DNA of 34,073 bases from Pseudomonas pharyngis (GTDB lineage Bacteria; Pseudomonadota; Gammaproteobacteria; Pseudomonadales; Pseudomonadaceae). The DNA lies in contig NZ_BQID01000028.1 of NCBI RefSeq assembly GCF_021602345.1, positions 1 through 34,073 of the forward strand, read 5' to 3'. Shown here one piece after another: positions 17,001-24,351 of the stretch (within the stretch, counting starts at the first letter, position 1; the number at the start of each line of letters is the position of its first letter). A program made the translations under genes and the position numbers. The notes below the pieces were generated by a model. It ran no database searches. It was not told the origin of the DNA and saw only the letters and a program-made list of their open reading frames with translations.

Positions 17001-18564
17001 AAAGTCGGTGGATGCCAAGGTCGATGTGCGCGTCTACACCAAGACCGGCGAAGACGTGAACGTGGCCGGCAGCGGCGCGGGTGGTAGCAGCCAGTCGAGC
17101 AAGGACAGTTCCACGGCGGTGGTTGGCGGTTACGCTGGCAATCAGGGTGTGAACATCCATGTCGGCGGCGATGCCCGGTTCGAAGGCAGCCGTTTCGACG
17201 GCGGGCAGGGCGGTGTCAGCGTCAAGACCGGCGGGGATCTGGCGCTGAATCAGGCGAACGACCGCCAGAGCAGCGACGGCTCCAGCCTGCGCGGCAACGG
17301 TTCGCTGACCGTCGGCACCTTTCCGGGCACCGACGGCACCAACGTCGATCTCGGCGCCGGGTTCCAGCTCGATCACAAAGGCAACCAGACGACCGACAGC
17401 CAGGCCCACGTCGCCAGTATCAATGGCAACGGTCCGGTGCAATTGAGCAGCGGCGGCAATCAGGTTCAGCAGGGCACGAAGATCGACAGCGCTGGTGCTA
17501 TCGACCTCAAAGCTGACGGCAAGCTCGACCTGCAAGCGGCCACGGATTCGCACGTCGCCACCGGCAGCAATCTCGGCGGCGGCCTGAAGGCCGGCGGCAG
17601 TAAAACCAGCAGCGAGAAGAGCCGCGATCAGGGCGGCAACCTCAGCGGCAACTTCAACATCGGTCGGGTCAACGAGAGCACCCAGACCCTCAGCGGTGGC
17701 CAGCTCAACAGCCAGAACGGCATCGCGTTGAGCGGCGATTCGGTGCGCCTGCAAGGCACTCAGGTCAGCGCGCCAAACGTCAGCATCGACGCGCAAAAGG
17801 GCGGTTTCGTTCAGGAGTCCGCGCAGTCCACCGACAACCGCAACAACTGGAATGTGGCGTTGAACGCCGGTGGCAATCTGAGCAAAAGCACACCGACCGC
17901 CGCCGATGAAAAAGTCAGCAGCGATCACGACTTCAATGCCGGTGCCAAGGTCGGCGTGGATTACCTGCAAGGCACCACCCGGCAGAACAGCCAGATCAAG
18001 GCTGACACGGTGGTGTTGAACAGCGCCGGTGATGCGAGCCTGAGCGGTGCGCGGATCGATGCGCGCAACGTCAGCGGCAACGTGGCCGGTGATCTGTCGG
18101 TCGAAAGCCGTCAGGACTCCAGCACTCACGCCAAGGTTGACGTGGATCTGGGCCTGACCGCCAAGAAGACCCCGGCCGACGACAAGGGCAAACTCGCGGG
18201 CACCGACTACAAGCCAACGCTGAAAGCCGGAGGCGAATACGCGCACAAGGACAGCGTGAAACAGGCTTCCGGCATTAGCGCTGGTCAGGGTGTGAATCTC
18301 ACTGTCGGCGGCACTACCCAGCTAACCGGCGCGCGGATTTCCGCCACCGAAGGCAAAGTCGATCTGGGCGGTTCAAAGGTCAGCAGCAGCGACCTGAGCA
18401 ACCGCGACTACGGCGTTAAAGCCGGCCTGGAGCTGCCACACAAAACCGAAGAAAACGCACCGAAGGTGTCCCTTGAAAACGGCAATCTGAAAGTTGGTCC
18501 GGTGACCGTCAGCGGTCATTTCGACAGTCAGTCACTTCAAGCGGGTATTGACGAAAAAGGCTGA
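14095..18564 (+). CDS. Filamentous haemagglutinin-like exoprotein (TpsA)
   Basis: A 1489-residue secreted beta-helix protein. A signal peptide ends near GAMA (about residue 32), then a TPS secretion domain (about 35-270) carries the hallmarks NPS (Asn122) and NPNGI (143-147). The rest is haemagglutinin-type repeats in which G-D-L/V-x-L strands alternate with Ser/Thr/Asn-rich loops (for example SGKDLTLAATDV, AGDLSVESRQDS). I found no cysteine, as is common in TpsA proteins. GGAGAG precedes the ATG by 6 bases. It is short for the family and ends in repeat-like sequence: I see no VENN motif, C-terminal toxin domain or immunity gene, so adhesion or aggregation is likelier than contact-dependent inhibition. 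The long open frame on the opposite strand is a shadow. Confidence 0.92.
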   Translation: MPMNTFAFHLSPRGKLRWAIASLFLVAHLPGAMAGGVVVAPGPGGTAQLQTQGGVPIVNIVAPNGSGLSHNQFLDYNVDRQGLVLNNALQAGQSQVAGQLAANPQLQGQAASVILNEVISRNPSAINGAQEIFGRAADYVLANPNGISVNGGSFINTPNANLLVGRPELNDGMLQALSTRDATGQLQIQGGGLRNGEGSINLIAPRIDSQGAITARDQLNLTVGRNQIDYASGQVKAVDPAGNTTDQRIDASLFGAMQAGRINIVSTAEGAGVKVGAVQVAGRDGVQIRSAGDLSVSGQAIPDSLDVTRAGIRSSQGDVGLHSGKDLTLAATDVSGRDVKVEAKRNLTLTTVESRKLQEQRENWNNSTIGITWETYERTRTDSDSRQHGSQIVASRDAQLSSGKDTELKAAKVEAKNNLSVQSGGDLRLTAATESHTQTDQGKHRKHLWKADWDSSSEEQRSITSQLKAGNIALQTAALLRSEGAELNSAGDLRLAGKQVEITTATRTHRSSDNRYSGDLVGGGFFGKTGDADKGQTQHQGSKINAAGKLVVKADEVRISASQVRGVQDASVISDNGSLTIDGVQDTSHSNNHDNDSKFFGITKDESRQNSKGSTTVRSELASDSNLKLKSARDIEVAGSTVKAGGSLTAEAAGDVNVHSAQNTHDSSNSTQTRGFDAYAKEQTAEQYRAGVHYEDKAQTVTVNNVTQQGSSLSGGTVQVKAGGDVTLKGAEVKSNAGDTTLSGKNVSLLAEQDSHSTSTETRSTGGGFYYTGGLDRAGSGVDFSHSTSQDTTGKTTAQTTGVQSSGSLNINADKLATEGAQLKSGNGLNVAANEVDNRAASNTESSTHKESNWSADIGANVEYKDIARPIAGAVKDVLDGKVPDKDALANIGQPNVGIDVAVGHASTDKTEQGSNAVVSRFDGQTVDVKVGGTLHDQGTQYNASADQVNISADKLVADAANNTHSNTEKSVDAKVDVRVYTKTGEDVNVAGSGAGGSSQSSKDSSTAVVGGYAGNQGVNIHVGGDARFEGSRFDGGQGGVSVKTGGDLALNQANDRQSSDGSSLRGNGSLTVGTFPGTDGTNVDLGAGFQLDHKGNQTTDSQAHVASINGNGPVQLSSGGNQVQQGTKIDSAGAIDLKADGKLDLQAATDSHVATGSNLGGGLKAGGSKTSSEKSRDQGGNLSGNFNIGRVNESTQTLSGGQLNSQNGIALSGDSVRLQGTQVSAPNVSIDAQKGGFVQESAQSTDNRNNWNVALNAGGNLSKSTPTAADEKVSSDHDFNAGAKVGVDYLQGTTRQNSQIKADTVVLNSAGDASLSGARIDARNVSGNVAGDLSVESRQDSSTHAKVDVDLGLTAKKTPADDKGKLAGTDYKPTLKAGGEYAHKDSVKQASGISAGQGVNLTVGGTTQLTGARISATEGKVDLGGSKVSSSDLSNRDYGVKAGLELPHKTEENAPKVSLENGNLKVGPVTVSGHFDSQSLQAGIDEKG

Positions 18565-18570
18565 GCCGCC

Positions 18571-18750
18571 ATGCATCAAGGGCTGTTCAGCCAGAGTGGC
18601 TTGGCAGCCTGGCGGGATGGAAACTGCACCGCGACTATCGCGGTGCTTTTCATTAGAGCCATGGACGGTGAATACCAGAGGGCTTGGTACGCGGGTGGTT
18701 CTGCCCACGCAAGGCAGGGACTGCCGCGAATTAGAGCGCCGAAGGGATAG
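18571..18750 (+). CDS. Possible 59-residue ORF after the exoprotein gene, unknown function
   Basis: ATG at 18571, 6 bases after the exoprotein stop, opens 59 codons to TAG at 18750 (MHQGLFSQSGLAAWRDG at the start, GLPRIRAPKG at the end). The composition (Trp, Cys, Arg, Gly) is unlike the Ser/Asn-rich exoprotein. AAGG at 18557-18560 is a distant ribosome-binding candidate. The frame runs straight through the terminator-like hairpin at 18626-18650, so it may be a non-coding conserved element rather than a gene. Opposite-strand frames are also open here. I recognise no domain. Confidence 0.3.
   Translation: MHQGLFSQSGLAAWRDGNCTATIAVLFIRAMDGEYQRAWYAGGSAHARQGLPRIRAPKG
18626..18650 (+). terminator. 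Rho-independent terminator after the exoprotein gene
   Basis: A perfect 9-bp stem GCACCGCGA / TCGCGGTGC with a CTA loop, followed by TTTT, 62 bp after the exoprotein stop. It is well placed to end the secretion operon before fecI. Confidence 0.7.
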
Positions 18751-18785
18751 GGAAAACAGCTTCGTCGGCACACCCGAGGAATCCA

Positions 18786-18816
18786 TTGCTTCGGCTTAAT
18801 AGGAAGCATTACTATT
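18786..18816 (+). promoter_or_regulatory. fecI: fecI promoter overlapped by a candidate Fur box
   Basis: TTGCTT (18786-18791), 18 bases, TACTAT (18810-18815). The 19-mer at 18798-18816 starts AATAG and ends CTATT as inverted arms, and agrees with the Fur consensus at 10 of 19 positions by my count. The start site would be near 18822, consistent with fecI starting at 18843. Confidence 0.45.
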
Positions 18817-18842
18817 CACGCCCCTTTCTTCAGCACGCCGCA

Positions 18843-19343
18843 ATGACCCCCATGCTGCCCCGCAGACCCGGCTTTCTCGAGCATTACGAAGAGTTGATCG
18901 GCACCTGGACCCGTCGCCTGCGCAATCGCTCGCAGGCCGAGGATCTGGCGCACGACACCTTTGTGCGGGTGCTCGAATCCGATTCGTCGGCGGTGCAGCA
19001 ACCCCGGGCGTATCTGCACCAGACCGCGCGCAATATCGCGGTCGACGGCTATCGGCGTGAGGACCGGCGGGGCGCCATGGAGTCGGAGGCGATCGATCTC
19101 AGTGAGGCGCCGACCGGCGACCCGGAGCATTACATGCATGCGATCCAGCTGGCCGATTCCATCGAACGCGCGCTCACGGAGCTGCCGGTCAACTGCCGAC
19201 GGATTTTCGTCTGGCAGAAGATCGAGGGCCTGACCCAGGCGGAAATCGCCGAACGCCTGGGCCTGTCCAAGAACATGGTGGAAAAGTATATGATCCGCAC
19301 CCTGCGGCATCTGCGTGATCGCCTGGACGGGGCGCAATCATGA
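18843..19343 (+). CDS. fecI: ECF sigma factor FecI
   Basis: A 166-residue iron-starvation ECF sigma factor. Region 2 contains AEDLAHDTFVRVLES and region 4 the helix-turn-helix GLTQAEIAERLGLSKNMVEK. In the ferric-citrate system it transcribes fecA once FecR passes on the signal from occupied FecA. ATG 18843 gives the usual length and follows the predicted promoter by about 20 bases; the frame is open to 18786 and ATG 18852 is an alternative. No strong ribosome-binding site is seen. fecR and fecA follow on the same strand, and FecA identity supports the name. Confidence 0.87.
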   Translation: MTPMLPRRPGFLEHYEELIGTWTRRLRNRSQAEDLAHDTFVRVLESDSSAVQQPRAYLHQTARNIAVDGYRREDRRGAMESEAIDLSEAPTGDPEHYMHAIQLADSIERALTELPVNCRRIFVWQKIEGLTQAEIAERLGLSKNMVEKYMIRTLRHLRDRLDGAQS

Positions 19344-19383
19344 GCCGTGGCGTCTTTTCATCCCCAGCCAAACAGGACATTCC

Positions 19384-20367
19384 ATGATGGATACTCGTGA
19401 TTGCGCGTGCGGGCAAACAACGGTGCGCGATGACGCGGCACGCTGGTTTGTGCGTTTGCAGGAGCCGGCCGTCAGCGTCGACGAACAGCAGCGCTTCGAC
19501 GTCTGGCTGAACGAACATCCGCAGCACCGTGACGAATTCCAGTTGCTGCAAGGCTTGTGGACGGCGGCGGATCTGCTGCCAGCGCCACGGCTCAAGGCCC
19601 TGTGCGAAACCCCGCCGGCGCGGCGCGAACGCCGTCCGTTGTTGCGTTACGCCGTGGCGGCCAGCGTGGTCGCGGTGGCGCTCGGGCTCGGCCTGTTCAG
19701 CGGTCTGAATCACCCGCAAGGTTACAGCGCCGAGTTCGCCACCGCGCTCGGCGAGCGCAAGCATGTGGCGTTGCCGGACGGCTCGGTGATCGACCTCAAC
19801 AGCCGCAGCCGCTTGCAGGTGCGTTTCGAAAAGGATCGGCGGCTCATCGAGCTGACCGAAGGCGAAGCGATGTTCAGCGTCGAGCACGACACGTCCCGTC
19901 CGTTCGTGGTCGAGGCGGGCAGCGGCAAGGTCACGGTCACTGGCACCCGCTTCGATGTGCGCCGCGACGTAACTCAGACCCGGGTCGCCGTTGAGCAGGG
20001 CACGGTCAGGGTACAGGGCCGTGATGCGGCCGATGCCGATTTCATCAGCCTCACTGCCGGTCTCGGCACGCGGATCGATGCCCAGGGCAAAGTGGCGCCG
20101 GCCTACGCGGTCAACCCGGCGGAGCTGACGGCCTGGCGCAGCGGCAAACTGGTGTTCAACAATGCCAGCCTCAGCGAAGTCGCCGAGGAAGTGTCGCGTT
20201 ATCGCGACAAGCCGCTGAAGGTCGCCAACCCCGCCGTGGCCAATTTACGCCTGACCAGCGTGTTCAAATCCGACAACACCGATGCCTTGCTCAAGGCCTT
20301 GCCGAGCATCCTTCCGGTGGCCGTGCGCACCCTTGCCGACGGCAGCCAGGAAATAATTTCAAAATAA
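19384..20367 (+). CDS. fecR: Anti-sigma/sigma-regulator FecR
   Basis: A 327-residue inner-membrane transducer. The cytoplasmic sigma-binding domain includes DDAARWFVRLQEP and the WLNEHPQHRDEFQ helix (1-80). One TM lies at about 86-107, preceded by an Arg-rich RRERR stretch that could serve as a twin-arginine motif. The periplasmic FecR domain includes ALPDGSVIDLNSRS and VTGTRFDV, and the C-terminal part (VFNNASLSEVAEEVSRY) meets the receptor's signalling domain. AGGA at 19374-19377 is 6 bases before ATG 19384 (ATG 19387 is adjacent). The gene begins 40 bp after fecI. Its last codons contain the fecA promoter motif. Confidence 0.9.
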   Translation: MMDTRDCACGQTTVRDDAARWFVRLQEPAVSVDEQQRFDVWLNEHPQHRDEFQLLQGLWTAADLLPAPRLKALCETPPARRERRPLLRYAVAASVVAVALGLGLFSGLNHPQGYSAEFATALGERKHVALPDGSVIDLNSRSRLQVRFEKDRRLIELTEGEAMFSVEHDTSRPFVVEAGSGKVTVTGTRFDVRRDVTQTRVAVEQGTVRVQGRDAADADFISLTAGLGTRIDAQGKVAPAYAVNPAELTAWRSGKLVFNNASLSEVAEEVSRYRDKPLKVANPAVANLRLTSVFKSDNTDALLKALPSILPVAVRTLADGSQEIISK

Positions 20368-20377
20368 AATTCAGGTT
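20349..20377 (+). promoter_or_regulatory. fecA: Candidate FecI-dependent promoter of fecA
   Basis: GGAAAT (20349-20354) continues as GGAAATAATT, matching the E. coli fecA -35 region as I recall it. The expected 17-base spacer puts the -10 at 20372-20377 (CAGGTT), a poor match to the E. coli TCCTTT. The motif lies inside the last fecR codons and the 98-bp fecR-fecA gap. Confidence 0.5.
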
Positions 20378-20465
20378 TTTTTCGAGTTCGTCGTCTTCCT
20401 GTTCAACTGCAACTGGTTTGCATTAACAGCCGCACACTCTTGCGATCCACAGGACTCCGTTCGAC

Positions 20466-22889
20466 GTGAAAAACTCCACCGCCAAAAACAAAAAATCACC
20501 TTGGTTGCCGCTGGCTCTTGCGCTGGCGGTCAACGCCGCCATGCCGATGGCTTTCGCCGCCGAAGCCATTCACATCCGCGCCCAGCCGCTGGGTCAGGCC
20601 CTGAGCGAACTGGGCCAGCAAACGTCGTTGCAGGTGTTTTTCAGCCCGGACCTGGTCGCCGGCAAACAGGCGCCGGCGGTGGACGGCAACCTTTCTCCGG
20701 AACAGGCCCTGCGCCAATTGCTGCAAGGCAGCGGTTTGGATTATCAGATCAATGAAGGTTCGGTGACCTTGTCCCCAGCCCCGACTTCTGCCGCCAACGG
20801 CCCGCTGGAACTGGGCGTGACCGATATCAAAGTGGTCGGCGACTGGCTCGGCGACGCCGACGCCGCCGTGGTGCAGAACCACCCCGGCGCGCGCACGGTG
20901 ATTCGCCGTGAAGCGATGGTCGAGCAGGGCGCGATGAACGTCGGCGACGTACTGCGCCGCGTGCCCGGCGTGCAAGTCCAGGAAGCCAACGGCACCGGCG
21001 GCAGCGATATTTCGCTGAACGTCGGCGTACGGGGTTTGACGTCGCGCCTGTCGCCACGCTCCACCGTATTGATCGACGGCGTGCCGGCCGCGTTTGCGCC
21101 GTATGGCCAGCCACAACTGTCGATGGCGCCGATTTCGTCCGGCAACCTCGACAGTATCGATGTGGTTCGGGGTGCCGGCTCCGTGCGTTACGGGCCGCAG
21201 AACGTCGGCGGCGTGATCAACTTCGTGACCCGCGCGATCCCGGAAAAAACCACCGGTGAAATCGGCACCACCTTGGAAACCTCCCAGCACGGTGGCTGGA
21301 AACACATCGATACCGCGTTTCTTGGCGGCACCGCCGACAACGGCATCGGCATGGCGCTGTTGTACTCGGGCGTCAACGGCAACGGTTACCGCGAGCGGAA
21401 CAACGGCAACGACATCGACGACGTGATCCTCAAGACCCACTGGGCGCCGACCGATCAGGACGATTTCAGCCTCAACTTCCACTACTACGACGCCAGCGCC
21501 GACATGCCCGGCGGCCTGACGCAGAAACAGTACGACGACAAACCGTTCCAGTCCGACCGCGACTACGACGGCTTCAGTGGCCGCCGCAAGGACGTGTCGT
21601 TCAAGTGGATCCGGCAGATCGACGAGCGCACCCAGGCGGAAGTGCTGACCTACTATTCCGACAGTTTTCGCGGCAGCACCATCGCCGCCCGCGATCAGAA
21701 AACCCTCAGCTCGTTCCCGCGTTCCTACTACACGCTGGGCATCGAGCCGCGTGTCTCGCGAGTGTTCGACGTCGGCCCGACCACCCAGGAAGTCAGCGTC
21801 GGTTACCGTTATCTGAAAGAGGCGATGCACGAGCAATCGAGCCGTCTGGCGCTGGTCAACAATGTGCCGGTGGTCACCAAGACCTCCGACGGTCATGTGT
21901 TCCAGGACCGCACCGGCGGCACCGAGGCCAACTCGGTCTACATCGACAACAAGATCGATGTCGGCAACTGGACCGTGACCCCGGGCATTCGCTTCGAGCA
22001 CATCAGCACTGACTGGCATGATCGCGCCGTGCTCGACACCGCCGGCAAACGCGTCCCGGAGAAAAACCGCAGCATCGAAAGCAACGAGCCGCTGCCGGCC
22101 CTGAGCGTGATGTATCACCTGTCCGATGCGTGGAAGCTGTTCGCCAACTACGAGACGTCGTTCGGCAGCCTTCAGTACTTCCAGCTCGGCCAGGGCGGCT
22201 CGGGTGACCAGACCGCCAACGGTCTGGAGCCGGAAAAAGCCAAGACCTACGAAATCGGCACGCGCTACAACGATGACGTGTGGGGCGGGGAAGTGACGCT
22301 GTTCTACATCGACTTCGATGACGAACTGCAATACATCAGCAACGACGTGGGCTGGACCAACCTCGGCGCGACCAAGCATCAGGGTATCGAAGCGTCGGTG
22401 CACTACGACATGGCGGCGCTCGATCCACGCCTGGATGGCCTGACGGCCAACGCCGGTTTCACTTACACCCGCGCGACCTACGAAGGCGAGATCCCCGGCT
22501 TCAAGGGCCGCGACCTGCCGTTCTACTCGCGTCAGGTGGCGACCGTCGGCCTGCGTTACGACATCAACCGCTGGACCTACAACATCGACGGCTTCGCCCA
22601 GTCCAAACAGCGCTCACCGGGCACCGGCGTGAATGCTGATGGCAGCTTCAATGGCAATTACATCACCGAAGGCACGGCGGACGGGCAGTACGGCGACATT
22701 CCGGGTTACGTGACCTGGAACGTGCGCGGCGGCTATGACTTTGGTTCGCAGCTGTCGAACCTGAAGCTCGGCGCCGGGGTGAAAAACATCTTCGACAAGC
22801 AGTATTTCACCCGCTCCAGCGACAACAACTCGGGGATCTACGTGGGCACGCCGCGGACGTTCTTCGTGCAGGCCAGCGTCGGTTTCTGA
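20466..22889 (+). CDS. fecA: Ferric-citrate TonB-dependent receptor FecA
   Basis: An 807-residue outer-membrane receptor for ferric dicitrate. Signal peptide to about Ala31, STN signalling domain at about 33-105, then a segment strikingly like E. coli FecA: VVGDWLGDA, HPGARTVIRRE, RSTVLIDGVPAAFAPYGQPQ and VRYGPQNVGGVINFVTRAIP, followed by a barrel ending in terminal Phe (ASVGF). It imports iron citrate using TonB energy and signals through FecR to FecI. The start is GTG at 20466, with AGGA 11 bases upstream. No fecBCDE transporter follows, so inner-membrane uptake must be encoded elsewhere. Confidence 0.92.
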   Translation: MKNSTAKNKKSPWLPLALALAVNAAMPMAFAAEAIHIRAQPLGQALSELGQQTSLQVFFSPDLVAGKQAPAVDGNLSPEQALRQLLQGSGLDYQINEGSVTLSPAPTSAANGPLELGVTDIKVVGDWLGDADAAVVQNHPGARTVIRREAMVEQGAMNVGDVLRRVPGVQVQEANGTGGSDISLNVGVRGLTSRLSPRSTVLIDGVPAAFAPYGQPQLSMAPISSGNLDSIDVVRGAGSVRYGPQNVGGVINFVTRAIPEKTTGEIGTTLETSQHGGWKHIDTAFLGGTADNGIGMALLYSGVNGNGYRERNNGNDIDDVILKTHWAPTDQDDFSLNFHYYDASADMPGGLTQKQYDDKPFQSDRDYDGFSGRRKDVSFKWIRQIDERTQAEVLTYYSDSFRGSTIAARDQKTLSSFPRSYYTLGIEPRVSRVFDVGPTTQEVSVGYRYLKEAMHEQSSRLALVNNVPVVTKTSDGHVFQDRTGGTEANSVYIDNKIDVGNWTVTPGIRFEHISTDWHDRAVLDTAGKRVPEKNRSIESNEPLPALSVMYHLSDAWKLFANYETSFGSLQYFQLGQGGSGDQTANGLEPEKAKTYEIGTRYNDDVWGGEVTLFYIDFDDELQYISNDVGWTNLGATKHQGIEASVHYDMAALDPRLDGLTANAGFTYTRATYEGEIPGFKGRDLPFYSRQVATVGLRYDINRWTYNIDGFAQSKQRSPGTGVNADGSFNGNYITEGTADGQYGDIPGYVTWNVRGGYDFGSQLSNLKLGAGVKNIFDKQYFTRSSDNNSGIYVGTPRTFFVQASVGF

Positions 22890-22907
22890 TAGACCGAGGT
22901 GGCTGCA

Positions 22908-22985
22908 TCGCGGGCAAGTCGAATCGTCGAACCGCAGCTCCCACAGGGAACGTTTGTATCTTGTGGGAGCGGGTTCGCTTCGGGG
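22908..22985. repeat. REP-type repeat pair between convergent genes
   Basis: Two facing GTGGGAGC units. The core inverted repeat is GCTCCCACA (22937-22945) and TGTGGGAGC (22962-22970) with a 16-base loop, flanked by CATCGCGGGCAAG and GGGTTCGCTTCG. This is the Pseudomonas REP form. It lies between the convergent fecA and MFS genes and could also aid termination. Confidence 0.65.
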
Positions 22986-23003
22986 GCGTTCAGATGATGT
23001 TTT

Positions 23004-24155
23004 TCAGACTTTGAGCGCTTTGCCGCCAATCGCCACCGCCACCAGCAACGTCGCCATCAGCCCGAAGGCAAAACTCAGGCTGCTGGCGTGGGCGACAAAG
23101 CCGATCACCGCCGGCCCCGCCAGAATCCCCGCATACCCCAGCGTAGTGATTGCCGGCACGGCGATGCTTTCCGGCATCACCGTCTGCTTGCCCACCGCCG
23201 TGTACAGCACCGGCACGATGTTCGAACACCCGGCGCCAACCAGCGCATAACCGAGCAGCGCGGCTTGCCAGCTCGGGGCGAAGGTCGCCAGAAACAATCC
23301 CGCCGCTGCCAGCAGACCGCCAAACAGAATGATCCGGGTTGCGCCCAGTGCGCGGACGATCCGGTCACCGGTCAAACGACCGGCCGTCATGGTCAGTGCG
23401 AACGCTGCGTAACCCAGCCCCGCATAGGCGGTGTCGATCCCGCGTTCCTGGGCCAGAAACACCGCGCTCCAGTCCAGCGCCGCGCCTTCGGTGAGGAATA
23501 CGATGAAGCACATGCCGCCGATGAACAGCACGATCCCGTGGGGCACCGCGAACGCAGGCCCCGAGCTTTCACTGCCGTAAGGCAGCATGTGCGGCACCGC
23601 CTTGAACAGCGCCGCGATCAGCACCACGACCACTACCAGCATCGCTGCCAGTGGCGACAGCCCGAGACCGAGCAGGGCACTGACGCCCGCCGCGCCGACA
23701 ATCCCGCCGAGGCTGAACAGGCCGTGGAACCCGGACATCATGTTCTTGCCGCTGGCCCGCTCGACGATCACCGCTTGCAGGTTCACCGTCGAATCCACCG
23801 TGCCCAGCCCGGCACCGAACATGAACAGCGTGGCAATCAACGCCGGAATCGACGACACCGTCGCCAGCAACGGCAATGCTGCACAGATCAGCAGCGTGCC
23901 GCCGGTGGCCACCTTCCGGCAGCCAAACCGCGTGGCCAGAATTCCCGCCAGCGGCATCGCCAGAATCGAACCGACACCCAGGCACAGCAACAGCAACCCC
24001 AGCGTCCCCTCATCGAGACCGGCGCGCGCCTTGGCGTAGGGCACCAACGGCGCCCACGCGGCGATGCCGAGCCCGGCGATGAAGAAAGCGATGCGCGTGG
24101 ACATCTGTTCGAGGCGTCCGGGAACGAACGTGTCTTGAGGGGTGAGGCTGGTCAT
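23004..24155 (-). CDS. MFS transporter, unknown substrate
   Basis: A 383-residue inner-membrane protein with about 12 hydrophobic segments in two halves, typical of the major facilitator superfamily. It begins MTSLTPQDTF, with helix 1 at IAFFIAGLGIAAWAPLVPYAK, and has conserved-looking GFHGLFSLGG in the middle. It reads like the YbjJ-type group, for which no substrate is certain. I chose ATG 24155 because AAGGA lies 5 bases upstream; the frame extends further, to 24200. It is divergent from the epimerase-like gene across a REP-containing gap, which hints at, but does not show, a shared substrate. Confidence 0.85.
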   Translation of the reverse strand: MTSLTPQDTFVPGRLEQMSTRIAFFIAGLGIAAWAPLVPYAKARAGLDEGTLGLLLLCLGVGSILAMPLAGILATRFGCRKVATGGTLLICAALPLLATVSSIPALIATLFMFGAGLGTVDSTVNLQAVIVERASGKNMMSGFHGLFSLGGIVGAAGVSALLGLGLSPLAAMLVVVVVLIAALFKAVPHMLPYGSESSGPAFAVPHGIVLFIGGMCFIVFLTEGAALDWSAVFLAQERGIDTAYAGLGYAAFALTMTAGRLTGDRIVRALGATRIILFGGLLAAAGLFLATFAPSWQAALLGYALVGAGCSNIVPVLYTAVGKQTVMPESIAVPAITTLGYAGILAGPAVIGFVAHASSLSFAFGLMATLLVAVAIGGKALKV

Positions 24156-24208
24156 AACGATCCTTGGCAAAAAACGTTTCAGCAGTGGACATCCTTGCAC
24201 AGCTCTTC

Positions 24209-24297
24209 TGTGGGAGCGAGCCTGCTCGCGATGGCGGTGTATCAGACAATGAAAGTTCGACTGACACTACGGCATCGCGAGCAGGCTCGCTCCCACA
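24209..24297. repeat. Inverted pair of Pseudomonas REP sequences
   Basis: TGTGGGAGCGAGCCTGCTCG at 24209 and its reverse complement ending at 24297 form a long imperfect hairpin, each arm about 27 bases, with GCGATGG/CATCGC inside. It fills much of the 196-bp gap between the divergent MFS and epimerase-like genes. Confidence 0.88.
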
Positions 24298-24351
24298 AGG
24301 AATTGCGTTTTACAGTGACGTCTTTGGCAACTCGAAAACAAGGGTCAGTAC

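Noticed and set aside
14077-18246. A 1389-residue open frame antisense to the exoprotein gene
   Set aside because: It exactly shadows a repetitive, GC-rich gene with clear TPS hallmarks; its translation is Val/Ala/Gly/Asp-rich without domain or signal, as expected of antisense frames.
18565-18842. Contact-dependent-inhibition toxin/immunity cassette after the exoprotein
   Set aside because: Only about 280 bp with a hairpin and promoter; no VENN motif, toxin domain or immunity-sized gene.
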